In this document: one piece after another, positions 17,703-27,639 of the stretch
Layout: every line of letters begins with the position of its first letter
Numbering within the stretch: position 1 is the stretch's first letter
From: Ciceribacter lividus
Lineage (GTDB): Bacteria > Pseudomonadota > Alphaproteobacteria > Rhizobiales > Rhizobiaceae
Direction of reading: 5' to 3'
Assembly (NCBI RefSeq): GCF_003337715.1
Contig: NZ_QPIX01000001.1
Coordinates: 62,001-126,000, forward strand
Length of the DNA stretch: 64,000 bases
Position numbers and translations under genes: made by a program
The notes under the pieces: generated by a model
What the model was told of the DNA's origin: nothing
Seen by the model: the letters and a program-made list of their open reading frames with translations, nothing else
Database searches by the model: none

Positions 17703-18965
17703 CTATTTCTGTTCCAGGATCCGACGCAGCCGTTTTCGTGCCTCCTCTACCGATATGCTTTCGTCGTTGAAAAAGTCTGCGAGCACGCTGATCCAGCCTT
17801 CCGACATCTGTGATGGCATGGCCATGGACTGGGCGCTGACGACCTTGTTCTGTTCGGAGATCATCCGGAGTCCGAGCTTGCCGCAGCGATCCAGACCTTC
17901 CGGATTCACGTCCATGCGCACCGGAAGCGAGCCCTTCAGCTTGCTGAACTCCAACTGGTTGAGGGGATCGAGCACCATCTTTGCGAAGGCGTACTGTGCC
18001 GCGGCGGTCTCCTCCCGATTGGTCAGGGGGAAGGCGAAAGCGTCGATGACCATGAAATAGGCGATGGATGTACCGGGCGCCAGCTTGCAATCGAAGTCGG
18101 CCTCGGCATCGTACCCGCGTGCGTACAATTCTCCCTTCGCCCAGTCTCCCATGAACTGCATGCCGGCCTCGCCGCTGCCGACCATGTCGGAGGCATCGGC
18201 CCACGTCTTGCTCTTGCGAGTCTCTTCGGGCTCGACATGCTGCGAGATGCGGCGAAGCATCTGTAAGGCTTCCGTCATCCCGGGCTCGTCCATGACCGCG
18301 GCATCGGCTCGCAGGGCCCTTGCATATCCCTCCGCACCCAGCGCGTAATACACGAGATTGTTGAAGATCAGGGAGATTTCCCAGGATCCGCCACCAATCG
18401 CGATCGGAAGTATGCCCTGCGCCTTCAGCTTGTCGGCCGCCTCGAACACGTCGCCCCAGGTCTCGGGCGCGGCGATGCCGGCTTTGGCGAAAGCCTTGCG
18501 GCTGGTCCACAGCCAGTTTTCCGCATGAATGTTGGTCGGTGCGAAGTAGACATGCTTCTTGTAGGAAATTCGCTCAAGCACGGATTTGGGAAGGACCTCG
18601 CGCCAGTTCTCTTCTTCAGCAACCTTGTCGATCGAGAGCGCGATGCCCATTTCCGGCAGTTCCCGCGAGCCTTCGTTCGCATTCCACTGCATGACAGCGG
18701 GGGGATAACTCGACGCGATGCGTTCGGCCACGACGCGTTGCACGGCGACCTTGTTTTCAGCAGGAAGGTCGATCCACTCGTGGCCGTCCTTACGCCACGC
18801 CGTGCGAAATACGTCGAGTGCCTTGCTCTCGCTCTGCGATATCCAGAAATGCACGACGTCGATCGTCATCGGGTCGGCCTTGGCGGTTTGCGCCGGCCAC
18901 GCGGCTCCGGCGAGGAGGGCTAGGGAAAGGGTGGCCTTTCGCACCGTGTTACGTAGTTCTGTCAT
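17703..18965 (-). CDS. Orphan extracellular solute-binding protein, sugar-type (COG1653-like)
   Basis: 420 residues with signal peptide (KATLSLALLAGAAWPAQTAKA). The mature part starts MTIDVVHFWISQSESKALDVF, as in carbohydrate-binding receptors of ABC importers, and includes AFAKAGIAAPETWGDVFEAA. No permease or ATPase gene is nearby. It is flanked on both sides by membrane-bound GGDEF-EAL genes on the same strand (49 bp and 178 bp away). A role in presenting a ligand to a periplasmic sensor domain is inferred from this context, not shown. The start at 18965 is set by the signal peptide. Confidence 0.87.
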   Translation of the reverse strand: MTELRNTVRKATLSLALLAGAAWPAQTAKADPMTIDVVHFWISQSESKALDVFRTAWRKDGHEWIDLPAENKVAVQRVVAERIASSYPPAVMQWNANEGSRELPEMGIALSIDKVAEEENWREVLPKSVLERISYKKHVYFAPTNIHAENWLWTSRKAFAKAGIAAPETWGDVFEAADKLKAQGILPIAIGGGSWEISLIFNNLVYYALGAEGYARALRADAAVMDEPGMTEALQMLRRISQHVEPEETRKSKTWADASDMVGSGEAGMQFMGDWAKGELYARGYDAEADFDCKLAPGTSIAYFMVIDAFAFPLTNREETAAAQYAFAKMVLDPLNQLEFSKLKGSLPVRMDVNPEGLDRCGKLGLRMISEQNKVVSAQSMAMPSQMSEGWISVLADFFNDESISVEEARKRLRRILEQK

Positions 18966-19014
18966 GTATCTTTCAGTTCCCTCGTGTGTTGTTTTTGCCT
19001 GGATGGCCGCGCTT

Positions 19015-21072
19015 TCAGCGCCGGGCTTCTCGCCGCAGCGGAACACGCGTAATGAACGTTTCGAGATAGGAAGTCGCCTCGTTGACGGGCATCGGTTTGG
19101 CGAACAGATAGCCCTGTGCGACGGAGCACCCATGTGCTGCCAGGAAGGTACGCTGAACTTCGGTCTCCACGCCTTCGGCGACGCAGTTCTTGCCGAGGCT
19201 ACGGGAAAGATCGAGCATGGAACGGGTGATCTGTTCCGAACGCGGGTCGTGACCGATGCCGGAGACAAAACTGCGGTCTATCTTCATCTCGTCGAACGGG
19301 AAGTCGCGCAGATGCAGGAGCGAGGCAAAGCCCGTGCCGAAGTCGTCGAGCGAGACCGATGCGCCGTGCTCGCGGAAGCGATCGGCGGACCTGTAGATCC
19401 GGTCCGAACCCTGGTCGAAGAAGACGTTCTCGGTGACTTCGACGGTAAGGTCGCTCCAGCAGATGCCGTTAGCCTGGATGGCGTCGGCAAACATCTGAAA
19501 CCCGTCGTCGCAGACGAGCAGCGATTCCGGCAGGTTGATCGAGACCGGTCCCGGTGCGATCCGTGCGTCCTTCCACTTGCGGATGTCCTTGCAGGTGGCG
19601 TCGATCACTGCCCTCGTCATCTGGCGCATGACGCCGGCCCCCTCCACGAGAGGCAGGAATTGTATCGGAGGCAGCAAACCGCGCTGGGGGTGTTGCCATC
19701 GAACGACCGCCTCGAAGCCGAGCGGCGTCCCGGACACGAGATCCACTTTCGGCTGGTAGTGCACCACGAACTCGCCGCGCTCCGGCGCTGTCACGAGTTC
19801 AAGCATGAGCTGATTCTGCTTCATCCTCTCCGCCCAGGATGCCTCGTCGAAGATGACGGCCTTGCCGCGCAGGCCCTTCGATGCGTAAAGGGCAATGTCG
19901 GCGATGCGGATCAGATCCTGCTTGCTCGCCGCATGCACCGGGGCAATCGCCCCGCCGATGCTGGCTGAGACGTGCACCAAATGCCCGTCGACCGAGACGT
20001 CGGCACGAATTCCTTCAAGGATTCTCGCCGCGATGCCCTGAAGGACGACGGGGTCGGTGATGCCGTGTACCAGGATGGCAAATTCGTCGCCGCCGAGGCG
20101 CGCAGCGACGTCCTGCGCGCGGACCGCTCCCCTTATGGCCTTCGCGACGTGGCAGAGAACGGCATCGCCGGCCGGGTGCCCATAGCTGTCGTTGATGTCC
20201 TTGAAGCGGTCGAGATCAAGCAGCAGCAGGGAGAAGCCGCCGCCGTTTGCCGGCAGGAGGGCAAGCGTTTCTTCCAGCTCCTCGTGGAAAGCCGCGCGAT
20301 TGTTCAATCCGGTCAGTGCATCCGTATGTGCCTGATGCGCGAGTTGCGCTTCGTATTCCTTCGATTGCCCGTGCTCCTGCTTCAGTTTCTTCAGCAGCGG
20401 CTTGAAGAGGAAGAAGCTCGCGAAAAGGAGGGTGGCTTCGAGGAGCAGCGCCAGAAGCGTATAGAGCGTGGCCGCATTGTTGATGCTGATGTCGCTCCGA
20501 TCGTGCACTCTCGAAATCAGATCACCGAACTGCTGCATGAGTGCACCGTCCGACGACGTTGCGAAATCGATCGGTCCCCAGAAGCTGTAGCGCAGCCTGC
20601 GCTCTTTGCTCGACGTGCCTGTCACCCGTTCGGCACGCGACAGAAAGTCCTCGAGGCGCTCGTTGAGTTCCTCGCGGAGCCTCTCGTACTCCGTGTCCCG
20701 CGGCCTCAGCCGTTCGAGAGCGTTGTCGCCGAGAGCCTGATTGAGCTGCCGAAGCTCCCCGCCGAGCGCCCTGATATGGGCGATGTTGCGCCGGATCTCC
20801 TTGATCATCGGCTGCAAGAGGCTGTCCGGCAGATCCCGGTCGCCGGATGCCCGCATCAACGCCCGCGTCTGATTGGCGAGCTGCTGAAAGCTGATGAACT
20901 GGCTGCTCGTCGCGAAGCTGACGCTTTGCTGCAGCGCATGGCGATCGAGAGCGACCTTGACGGTGACATAGCCCGCGCCGATGAGGAGCGTCATGACGAT
21001 GGCCGCATTCATGTAAAGTCGTGCGATCGAACTGATATAGCGTTCAACCGAGAGCGACGGTGCCCTGGTCAT
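19015..21072 (-). CDS. Membrane GGDEF-EAL c-di-GMP protein
   Basis: 685 residues. TM1 is at about 20-40, a helical periplasmic domain at about 45-200, TM2 at about 203-223, GGDEF at about 240-405 with intact GGDEF (327-331), and EAL at about 425-675. The EAL signature reads EAV (454-456) but the metal-binding glutamate and DDFGTGF (576-582) remain, so phosphodiesterase activity is still possible. First gene of a three-gene group with the orphan binding protein and a second GGDEF-EAL protein. The 330-bp region upstream is AT-rich and contains the likely promoter. Confidence 0.93.
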   Translation of the reverse strand: MTRAPSLSVERYISSIARLYMNAAIVMTLLIGAGYVTVKVALDRHALQQSVSFATSSQFISFQQLANQTRALMRASGDRDLPDSLLQPMIKEIRRNIAHIRALGGELRQLNQALGDNALERLRPRDTEYERLREELNERLEDFLSRAERVTGTSSKERRLRYSFWGPIDFATSSDGALMQQFGDLISRVHDRSDISINNAATLYTLLALLLEATLLFASFFLFKPLLKKLKQEHGQSKEYEAQLAHQAHTDALTGLNNRAAFHEELEETLALLPANGGGFSLLLLDLDRFKDINDSYGHPAGDAVLCHVAKAIRGAVRAQDVAARLGGDEFAILVHGITDPVVLQGIAARILEGIRADVSVDGHLVHVSASIGGAIAPVHAASKQDLIRIADIALYASKGLRGKAVIFDEASWAERMKQNQLMLELVTAPERGEFVVHYQPKVDLVSGTPLGFEAVVRWQHPQRGLLPPIQFLPLVEGAGVMRQMTRAVIDATCKDIRKWKDARIAPGPVSINLPESLLVCDDGFQMFADAIQANGICWSDLTVEVTENVFFDQGSDRIYRSADRFREHGASVSLDDFGTGFASLLHLRDFPFDEMKIDRSFVSGIGHDPRSEQITRSMLDLSRSLGKNCVAEGVETEVQRTFLAAHGCSVAQGYLFAKPMPVNEATSYLETFITRVPLRREARR

Positions 21073-21403
21073 TCCAAAAGAATTCCTCTTCCCGCGCCTG
21101 AGACGATCAGGAGCCCTGGATAAAATCCGACGTTTTCTAACAGAATAAAAAGTTCAATTATTTCGTATTTTCTAAAGTCATGTAATTCGCCAATTCTACG
21201 GGCGATCTACTTAAGACATACTAAAAGCTGACGAGAACTCGAACAGTGGGCGCTTTGCCCGGCCGCATGCGCTTTGCGGCGGATATGGGGAGACGCGCGG
21301 CGGCACTCCTTCGCGCCCGATGTCACGACGCGAAAAAAGAGGGCCGCGGTTCGCGCGGCCCTGCAAGACGATCAGATTTCCGAGGGACGGGAAGCGTTGA
21401 CGA
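21073..21403. other. Intergenic region: GGDEF-EAL promoter side and preA terminator
   Basis: About 330 bp with no credible gene. The part next to the GGDEF-EAL start (21120-21230) is markedly AT-rich and is the probable promoter. The part near preA holds the terminator described separately. Confidence 0.6.
21331..21361 (-). terminator. Rho-independent terminator of preT-preA
   Basis: GGGCCGCG and CGCGGCCC form a perfect 8-bp stem with a 5-nt loop, followed on the minus strand by TCTTTTTTCG, 43 nt after the preA stop codon. A classic intrinsic terminator. Confidence 0.88.
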
Positions 21404-22717
21404 TTATTCCGCCGCCTGCACCGCCATCGGGTTGTTCGGATGGGTCGTCCAGTTCGCGTAGTTCGGATCGACCGGCTTGCCGGTGCGCTGGTCGATCGTG
21501 CCGGGCTCGAGGCCGACCATGGTGATGCAGTTCTCGACCGGACAGACGTTGACGCAGAGATTGCAGCCGACGCATTCCTCTTCCTTGACTTCGAAGTGGC
21601 GAACGCCGTCGACCATGTTCGTGATCGCTTGGTGCGAGGTGTCCTCGCAGGCGATGTGACAGCGGCCGCACTTGATGCAGGCGTCCTGATCGATATGCGC
21701 CTTGGCGATATAGTTGAGGTTCAGGTATTTCCAGTCGGTGACGTTCGGCACCGCACGACCGCAGATGTCGTCGAGGGTCCGATGTCCCTTGGCGTCCATC
21801 CAGTCGGAGAGCCCGGTGATCATCTCCTGCACGATCTTGAAGCCGTAGGTCATCGCCGCGGTGCAGACCTGCACGTTACCGGCACCGAGCGCCAGGAATT
21901 CCGCCGCGTCGCGCCAGGTGGTGACGCCGCCGATGCCGGAGATCGGCAGGCCGTAGGTCTCCGGATCGCGGGCGATTTCGGCCACCATGTTGAGCGCAAT
22001 CGGCTTCACCGCCGGACCGCAATAGCCGCCGTGCGTCCCCTTGCCGCCGACGGTCGGGTTCGGCGCGAAGCTGTCGAGGTCGACCGACACGATCGAGTTG
22101 ATGGTGTTGATCAGCGATACGGCGTCGGTACCGCCGGCCTTTGCGGCGCGCGCGGGCTTGCGGATGTCGGTGATGTTCGGTGTCAGCTTGGTGATCACCG
22201 GCATGCGGGTGTATTGCTTGCACCAGCGCACCACCATTTCGATATATTCCGGCACCTGGCCGACCGCTGCACCCATGCCGCGCTCGGACATGCCGTGCGG
22301 GCAACCGAAATTGAGCTCGATGCCGTCGGCACCGGTCTCTTCCACGAGCGGTAGGATCGCCTTCCACTCCTCCTCGACGCAGGGGACCATGATCGAGGCG
22401 ATCAGTGCGCGGTCGGGCCAATTCTTCTTGACCATCTTCATCTCCTGCAGGTTCACCTGCAGCGGACGGTCGGTGATGAGTTCGATGTTGTTGAGGCCGA
22501 GCAGGCGGCGGTCGGCACCCCAGATTGCGCCGTAGCGCGGGCCGTTGACGTTGACGACCGGAGGGCCTTCCGAGCCCAGCGTCTTCCATACGACGCCACC
22601 CCAGCCGGCCTTGAAGGCGCGCTCGACGTTGTAGGCCTTGTCGGTCGGCGGTGCGGAAGCCAGCCAGAACGGATTCGGAGACTTGATGCCGACGAAGTTG
22701 TTGCGAAGATCAGCCAT
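21404..22717 (-). CDS. preA: NAD-dependent dihydropyrimidine dehydrogenase, catalytic subunit PreA
   Basis: 437-residue FMN subunit that reduces uracil/thymine to the 5,6-dihydro forms, the first step of the pathway completed at 8.3-12 kb. It has a DHOD-like TIM barrel (about 5-310) with ELNFGCPHGMSERGMG, KLTPNITDI and SGIGGVTTWRDAAEF, then two C-terminal 4Fe-4S motifs, CIKCGRC and CVGCNLC, each with a distal cysteine. The active-site loop has valine (152) where the mammalian enzyme has its acid cysteine. It starts 18 bp after preT, with GGGAGAGG upstream. Confidence 0.95.
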   Translation of the reverse strand: MADLRNNFVGIKSPNPFWLASAPPTDKAYNVERAFKAGWGGVVWKTLGSEGPPVVNVNGPRYGAIWGADRRLLGLNNIELITDRPLQVNLQEMKMVKKNWPDRALIASIMVPCVEEEWKAILPLVEETGADGIELNFGCPHGMSERGMGAAVGQVPEYIEMVVRWCKQYTRMPVITKLTPNITDIRKPARAAKAGGTDAVSLINTINSIVSVDLDSFAPNPTVGGKGTHGGYCGPAVKPIALNMVAEIARDPETYGLPISGIGGVTTWRDAAEFLALGAGNVQVCTAAMTYGFKIVQEMITGLSDWMDAKGHRTLDDICGRAVPNVTDWKYLNLNYIAKAHIDQDACIKCGRCHIACEDTSHQAITNMVDGVRHFEVKEEECVGCNLCVNVCPVENCITMVGLEPGTIDQRTGKPVDPNYANWTTHPNNPMAVQAAE

Positions 22718-22735
22718 GATACCTCTCCCGATCCT

Positions 22736-24097
22736 TTAAGCGACAGCAGTGACGCCCGCCGCAGCGGCGGCGAGAGACCGGTTGATGCTTTCGGCCGCGT
22801 CGCGGCCCATGGCGACGGCGGAAACCGTCAGGTCCTTGCCGCCGGTCGCGCAGTCACCGCCGGCCCAGACGCCCGGAACGGAGGTGCGGCCCTCGCCATC
22901 GATGGCGATCTTGCCGCCCTCGAGCTTCAGCCCGTCGAGCCCGAGCGGATCGAGCTTCTGGCCGATCGCCACCAGGACCTGATCGGCCTTGATCTCGGCG
23001 GTGTGGCCGGTGCCCTTCATCATGCCGTTTTCGACGTGGGTGTATTCGAAGGTGATGGCGGAGACGTGCCCGTGATGGTGGGCGACTTCCTTCGGCTGCA
23101 GCCAGTGGCGGATGGTGACGCCCTTCGACGCGGCGAGATCCTGCTCGAACTCCGAGGCGTTCATGTGCTCCTTGCCGCGGCGGTAGCAGATCGTGACATT
23201 TTCGGCGCCGAGCGCCTTGGCCTGCACGCCGGCATCGATCGCAGTCATGCCGCCGCCGATCACGACCACGTCGCGGCCGACGGGGACGTCGGCCTTGTTC
23301 GTCGCTTCGCGCAGGTTGGAGATGAACTCGACCGCGTCCGCCACGCCGTTGATGTCGGCGCCCGGAATGCCGAGCATGTTGATGTTGCCGAGACCGGTGC
23401 CGAGGAAGACGGCGTCGTACTTCGCCTGGAGATCGGCCAGCGTGAAGTCGCGGCCGAGCATCTCGCCGTTGATGACGTCGATATTGCCGATGGAGAGCAC
23501 GTAATCGACTTCCGCCTGGGCGAAGTCGTTGGTCGCCTTGTAGGCGGCGATACCGTATTCGTTGAGGCCGCCAGCCTTCTCGCGGTGGTCGTAGATGGTC
23601 ACGCGGTGGCCGTGCATCGCAAGCCGGTGGGCGCAGGCGAGGCCTGCCGGACCGGCGCCGACGACGGCGACGCTTTTGCCGGTGGTGGCTGCCGGCTTGT
23701 AGAACTGGCGGCCCTCATCGATCGCGAGATCGGTGGCGTAGCGCTGCAGGCGTCCGATCTCGACCGGCCGCTCCTCGGCCGTATTGCGCACGCAGGCCTC
23801 TTCGCAGAGCGTTTCGGTGGGGCAGACGCGGGCGCACATGCCGCCGAGGATGTTCTGGTCGAAGATCGTCTTCGCCGCGCCGGTCGCATTGCCGGTCGCG
23901 ATCTGACGGATGAACATCGGGATGTCGATCGAGGTGGGACAGGCCGTCATGCACGGCGCGTCGTGACAGAAATAGCAGCGGTCGGAGGCAACCAGTGCTT
24001 CGTGGTCGCCCAGGCGCGGGTGCAGGTCGGAGAAATTCTTCGCATATTCGGCAGCGTCGAGCCGCCCGGCCTTCAGGCCCGGTTCCAGTCTTCGCAT
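22736..24097 (-). CDS. preT: NAD-dependent dihydropyrimidine dehydrogenase, electron-transfer subunit PreT
   Basis: 453-residue FAD/FeS partner of PreA, related to the GltD/NADPH-adrenodoxin-reductase-like part of animal dihydropyrimidine dehydrogenase. The N-terminal cysteine clusters CYFCHDAPC-x3-C and CARVCPTETLCEEAC bind 4Fe-4S centres. GAGPAGLACAHRLA (about 147) is the FAD site and IGGGMTAIDAGVQA (about 278) the NAD(P)H site. The C-terminal GVWAGGDCATG closes the FAD domain. GAGGGAAC precedes the ATG, and a RutR-like box lies 57 nt upstream of the start. Confidence 0.95.
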   Translation of the reverse strand: MRRLEPGLKAGRLDAAEYAKNFSDLHPRLGDHEALVASDRCYFCHDAPCMTACPTSIDIPMFIRQIATGNATGAAKTIFDQNILGGMCARVCPTETLCEEACVRNTAEERPVEIGRLQRYATDLAIDEGRQFYKPAATTGKSVAVVGAGPAGLACAHRLAMHGHRVTIYDHREKAGGLNEYGIAAYKATNDFAQAEVDYVLSIGNIDVINGEMLGRDFTLADLQAKYDAVFLGTGLGNINMLGIPGADINGVADAVEFISNLREATNKADVPVGRDVVVIGGGMTAIDAGVQAKALGAENVTICYRRGKEHMNASEFEQDLAASKGVTIRHWLQPKEVAHHHGHVSAITFEYTHVENGMMKGTGHTAEIKADQVLVAIGQKLDPLGLDGLKLEGGKIAIDGEGRTSVPGVWAGGDCATGGKDLTVSAVAMGRDAAESINRSLAAAAAGVTAVA

Positions 24098-24153
24098 CGC
24101 AGTTCCCTCTTTTTTATGGCGCGATTGCCATGACGGTAACTCAAGACAAAAAA

Positions 24154-24169
24154 TTTATCAAACGGTAAA
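24154..24169. promoter_or_regulatory. Second RutR-box-like site, upstream of preT
   Basis: TTTATCA-AA-CGGTAAA keeps the 7-2-7 layout and matches the RutR consensus at 10 of 14 positions, weaker than the site at 12153. It is well placed for repression of preT-preA, which would put all three pathway steps under one regulator. Confidence 0.5.
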
Positions 24170-24213
24170 AGTTCTTCGTCGACGTATCGTGCAATGCCGG
24201 CGATGCAAGGGTT

Positions 24214-25095
24214 TCAGCCGCCGAGGAGGGCGCGTTCGCGGTCCCGGTAACGGGCAGGGGAGAGGCCCGCATGGCGGGAGAAGAATCGGCTGAAATAGGC
24301 CTGGTCCTCGAAACCCAAGCCGTCGGCGACCTGCTGGATGGTGATGCCCGCGAAGACGAGGTCTCGCTTCGCTTCCGAGATGATCCGCTCGGCGATGAGA
24401 CGGCTCACCGGCTTTCCGGCGATTGCGCGCGCGATGCGGTTGAGGTGGGTGACCGAGACGCCGAGTTCGCGTGCATAGAACGTCACCGGCCGGTGCGCGC
24501 GAAAGCCGTCGTTGATGAGGGCGTTCAGTTGCTCGAAGCGCACCTGATCCCGGCCGGCCTCGATTGCTTCGGTCGTTCCGCCCATCCGGAAGACGAGGAG
24601 GAGCGCCGAGACGAGCATCGCCTCCAGAAGCGGCGAGGGACTGGCGCCCGCCTGGATGATCTCGCGCTCGATGTGGTTCAGGGTTTCTCCGATGTAGGGA
24701 GTATCCGGATGATCCGCCGGCATCTGCGTCAGGCGAGGGTGGGACAGCCATTCCGCGATCCCCTTGTGTGCCGGCAGCCGGGCGGGAAGCCGTTTCGACA
24801 TCAGGGTGATGACGGCGCCGTCGACGTCGATCGAGAAGCGAAAGCCGTGCTCATGCCGCTCCGGCACAACGATCGCCGTCGGTGCCGTGAAGGGGTACCA
24901 TTCACCTCCGATCAGTGCCTCGCCCTTGCCGTGGCGGATGTGCAAAATTTGAAAAAGGCATGCGTGGCGGTGCCGTTTGATCTCCCAGCCATGGAGGCGG
25001 CTTCGGCTGGCGATTGATTCCGCATGAACCCAAAATTCCGGGATTTCGGCGGTGTCTTCGCCGTAGAGGGCATAGGTCGGAACGTGCGTATTCAT
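24214..25095 (-). CDS. pobR: AraC-family activator of p-hydroxybenzoate hydroxylase, PobR-like
   Basis: 293 residues. An N-terminal cupin-like effector domain (about 1-165; WEIKRHRHACLFQILHIRHG) precedes an AraC DNA-binding domain with two HTH units (about 195-290; VTFYARELGVSVTHLNRIAR and ITIQQVADGLGFEDQAYFSR). It is divergent from pobA across 108 bp, the usual pobR-pobA layout in proteobacteria, where PobR activates pobA with 4-hydroxybenzoate. The length and the domain order fit the family. Confidence 0.9.
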   Translation of the reverse strand: MNTHVPTYALYGEDTAEIPEFWVHAESIASRSRLHGWEIKRHRHACLFQILHIRHGKGEALIGGEWYPFTAPTAIVVPERHEHGFRFSIDVDGAVITLMSKRLPARLPAHKGIAEWLSHPRLTQMPADHPDTPYIGETLNHIEREIIQAGASPSPLLEAMLVSALLLVFRMGGTTEAIEAGRDQVRFEQLNALINDGFRAHRPVTFYARELGVSVTHLNRIARAIAGKPVSRLIAERIISEAKRDLVFAGITIQQVADGLGFEDQAYFSRFFSRHAGLSPARYRDRERALLGG

Positions 25096-25113
25096 TATGG
25101 GCCGCCGGCGTGA

Positions 25114-26373
<1,260 letters not shown>

Positions 26374-26395
26374 GGTTGAGGGCAGGGCGAGGAAC

Positions 26396-26420
26396 GGCGG
26401 CGGGGCAAAACCCCGCCGCC
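26396..26420 (+). terminator. Rho-independent terminator of pobA
   Basis: GGCGGCGGGG-CAAAA-CCCCGCCGCC is a perfect 10-bp stem with a 5-nt loop, followed by TTCATTT, 22 nt past the pobA stop. Confidence 0.85.
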
Positions 26421-26555
26421 TTCATTTCGAAAACAAAGATGAGAATAAGGCTCAAGTTTATTCTTTACTGCGAAACTCAAGTTTTGTATGTTGCTTGTCG
26501 CAGCGGCTGAATTCCGGTCGCTGCCGGGGTAAACGCAACCGACAGAAGGTCGAGC

Positions 26556-26954
26556 ATGGCGAAGAAGAACAGGAAGAGCAGCTCTCGAAACACCTCCGAG
26601 ACGGCCGCCGTGCCGGAAGCCGGCGGCCGGTCCGCAGGCGAGGTGCGCAGCTTTCTCTATGTCGGTGGGCGCGATTGCCAGGTCGCCCATCTTCGCCAGA
26701 TCGCCAGCAGCTACGGCGCGGAACTTATCCACCATGACGGCGGTTTGCGGGAGGCTGTGTCGCGCATCGATACGGTGCTCCCCTCGGTCGACTGCGTGTT
26801 CTGCCCGATCGACTGTATCAGCCATGACGCATGTCTGAGGGTGAAGACCGGCTGCAAGAAGTTCGGCAAGACATTCATTCCTCTGCGCAATGGCTCGAAG
26901 TCCAGCCTGGAGCGAGCGCTCCAGACGATGAGCGAAAGGAATGATGTCTCATGA
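26556..26954 (+). CDS. DUF2325-family protein
   Basis: 132 residues. The DUF2325 domain covers about 32-125, beginning FLYVGGRDCQVAHLRQIAS and including the cysteine-containing VDCVFCPIDCISHDA and VKTGCKKFGKTFIPLRNGS, which recalls a Rossmann-like half with possible metal or redox cysteines. The N-terminal 30 residues are polar and probably unstructured. Function unknown. Its last codons overlap the start of the next gene (ATGA), so the two are translationally coupled. Confidence 0.8.
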   Translation: MAKKNRKSSSRNTSETAAVPEAGGRSAGEVRSFLYVGGRDCQVAHLRQIASSYGAELIHHDGGLREAVSRIDTVLPSVDCVFCPIDCISHDACLRVKTGCKKFGKTFIPLRNGSKSSLERALQTMSERNDVS

Positions 26955-27235
26955 ACCATGATGGTTTCGATCCCGCTCTGCTGATCGGTCTCCAGAAACG
27001 CGCCGGACGACATGGCGACGGCCTCGCCACGGAACCCGGCGAGCGGCTGGCCGAGCAGGCCGAAAGGAACGAGGCGGGTGCCGAGGTGGTCGCCATTCCG
27101 GGGCTGCACCAGCGGCCGGTCACCCGCCTGCCGCACGGCGCCTATAGCGGCGGCGAAAACGGACGCGGCGCGGCAAACGTCATCCCGTTTCCGCTGCCGC
27201 GCTGGAAGCGCAACGAGAAGCGGCGGCGGAACTGA
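26951..27235 (+). CDS. Small hypothetical protein coupled to DUF2325
   Basis: 94 residues, hydrophilic, with a basic C-terminus (RWKRNEKRRRN), no signal peptide and no recognised domain. Its ATG overlaps the DUF2325 stop by 4 nt, the best evidence that it is a real gene. A role together with the DUF2325 protein is inferred only from this coupling. Confidence 0.6.
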   Translation: MNHDGFDPALLIGLQKRAGRHGDGLATEPGERLAEQAERNEAGAEVVAIPGLHQRPVTRLPHGAYSGGENGRGAANVIPFPLPRWKRNEKRRRN

Positions 27236-27268
27236 TCCGTCGTCGCGGACGACGGCGGTGGCGTAAGC

Positions 27269-27631
27269 CTATTCCGCCCGCGTACGGAAGAACGCACCGA
27301 ACCCGGCAATGAGCCAACCGAGCATCATCAGGATGCCGCCTGTCGGGGCGGCCATCGGAAAGAGGCTGGCACCGGCGAACTGTTTCATCGAGAGATCTCC
27401 GGCAAAGAGCAGCGTGCCGATGGCGAGCACCAGCCCGGCGGCGGTCGCCGTGCGGATCTGCCGGTAGCCCGCATAGAGCGCGAGCAGCGCCGGGGCATGG
27501 GCGAGGCACATCATCGAGGCAGGACGCAGCAGGCCCTCCGAATCGAGATGGGTGGCGGCAGCGGCGAGCCCGACGCCGGCGGCGCCGATCAATCCCGCGA
27601 GCAGCAGGAGGAGGGGGCGAATGCGGTTCAT
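27269..27631 (-). CDS. DUF423-family inner-membrane protein
   Basis: 120 residues with four hydrophobic helices (LLLLLAGLIGAAGVGLAAAA, ALLALYAGYRQI, AAGLVLAIGTLLFAGDLS, GGILMMLGWLIAGFGAFF). Fits the DUF423 family (YgdD-like) in length and in the FAGDLS and PTGG motifs. Function unknown. It follows the haemoglobin gene by 8 nt and is probably co-transcribed with it. Confidence 0.82.
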   Translation of the reverse strand: MNRIRPLLLLLAGLIGAAGVGLAAAATHLDSEGLLRPASMMCLAHAPALLALYAGYRQIRTATAAGLVLAIGTLLFAGDLSMKQFAGASLFPMAAPTGGILMMLGWLIAGFGAFFRTRAE

Positions 27632-27639
27632 CCGGATCG

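Noticed and set aside
24125..24140. A third RutR-like box before preT
   Set aside because: Only one half (CGGTAAC) resembles the consensus; the other half does not pair.
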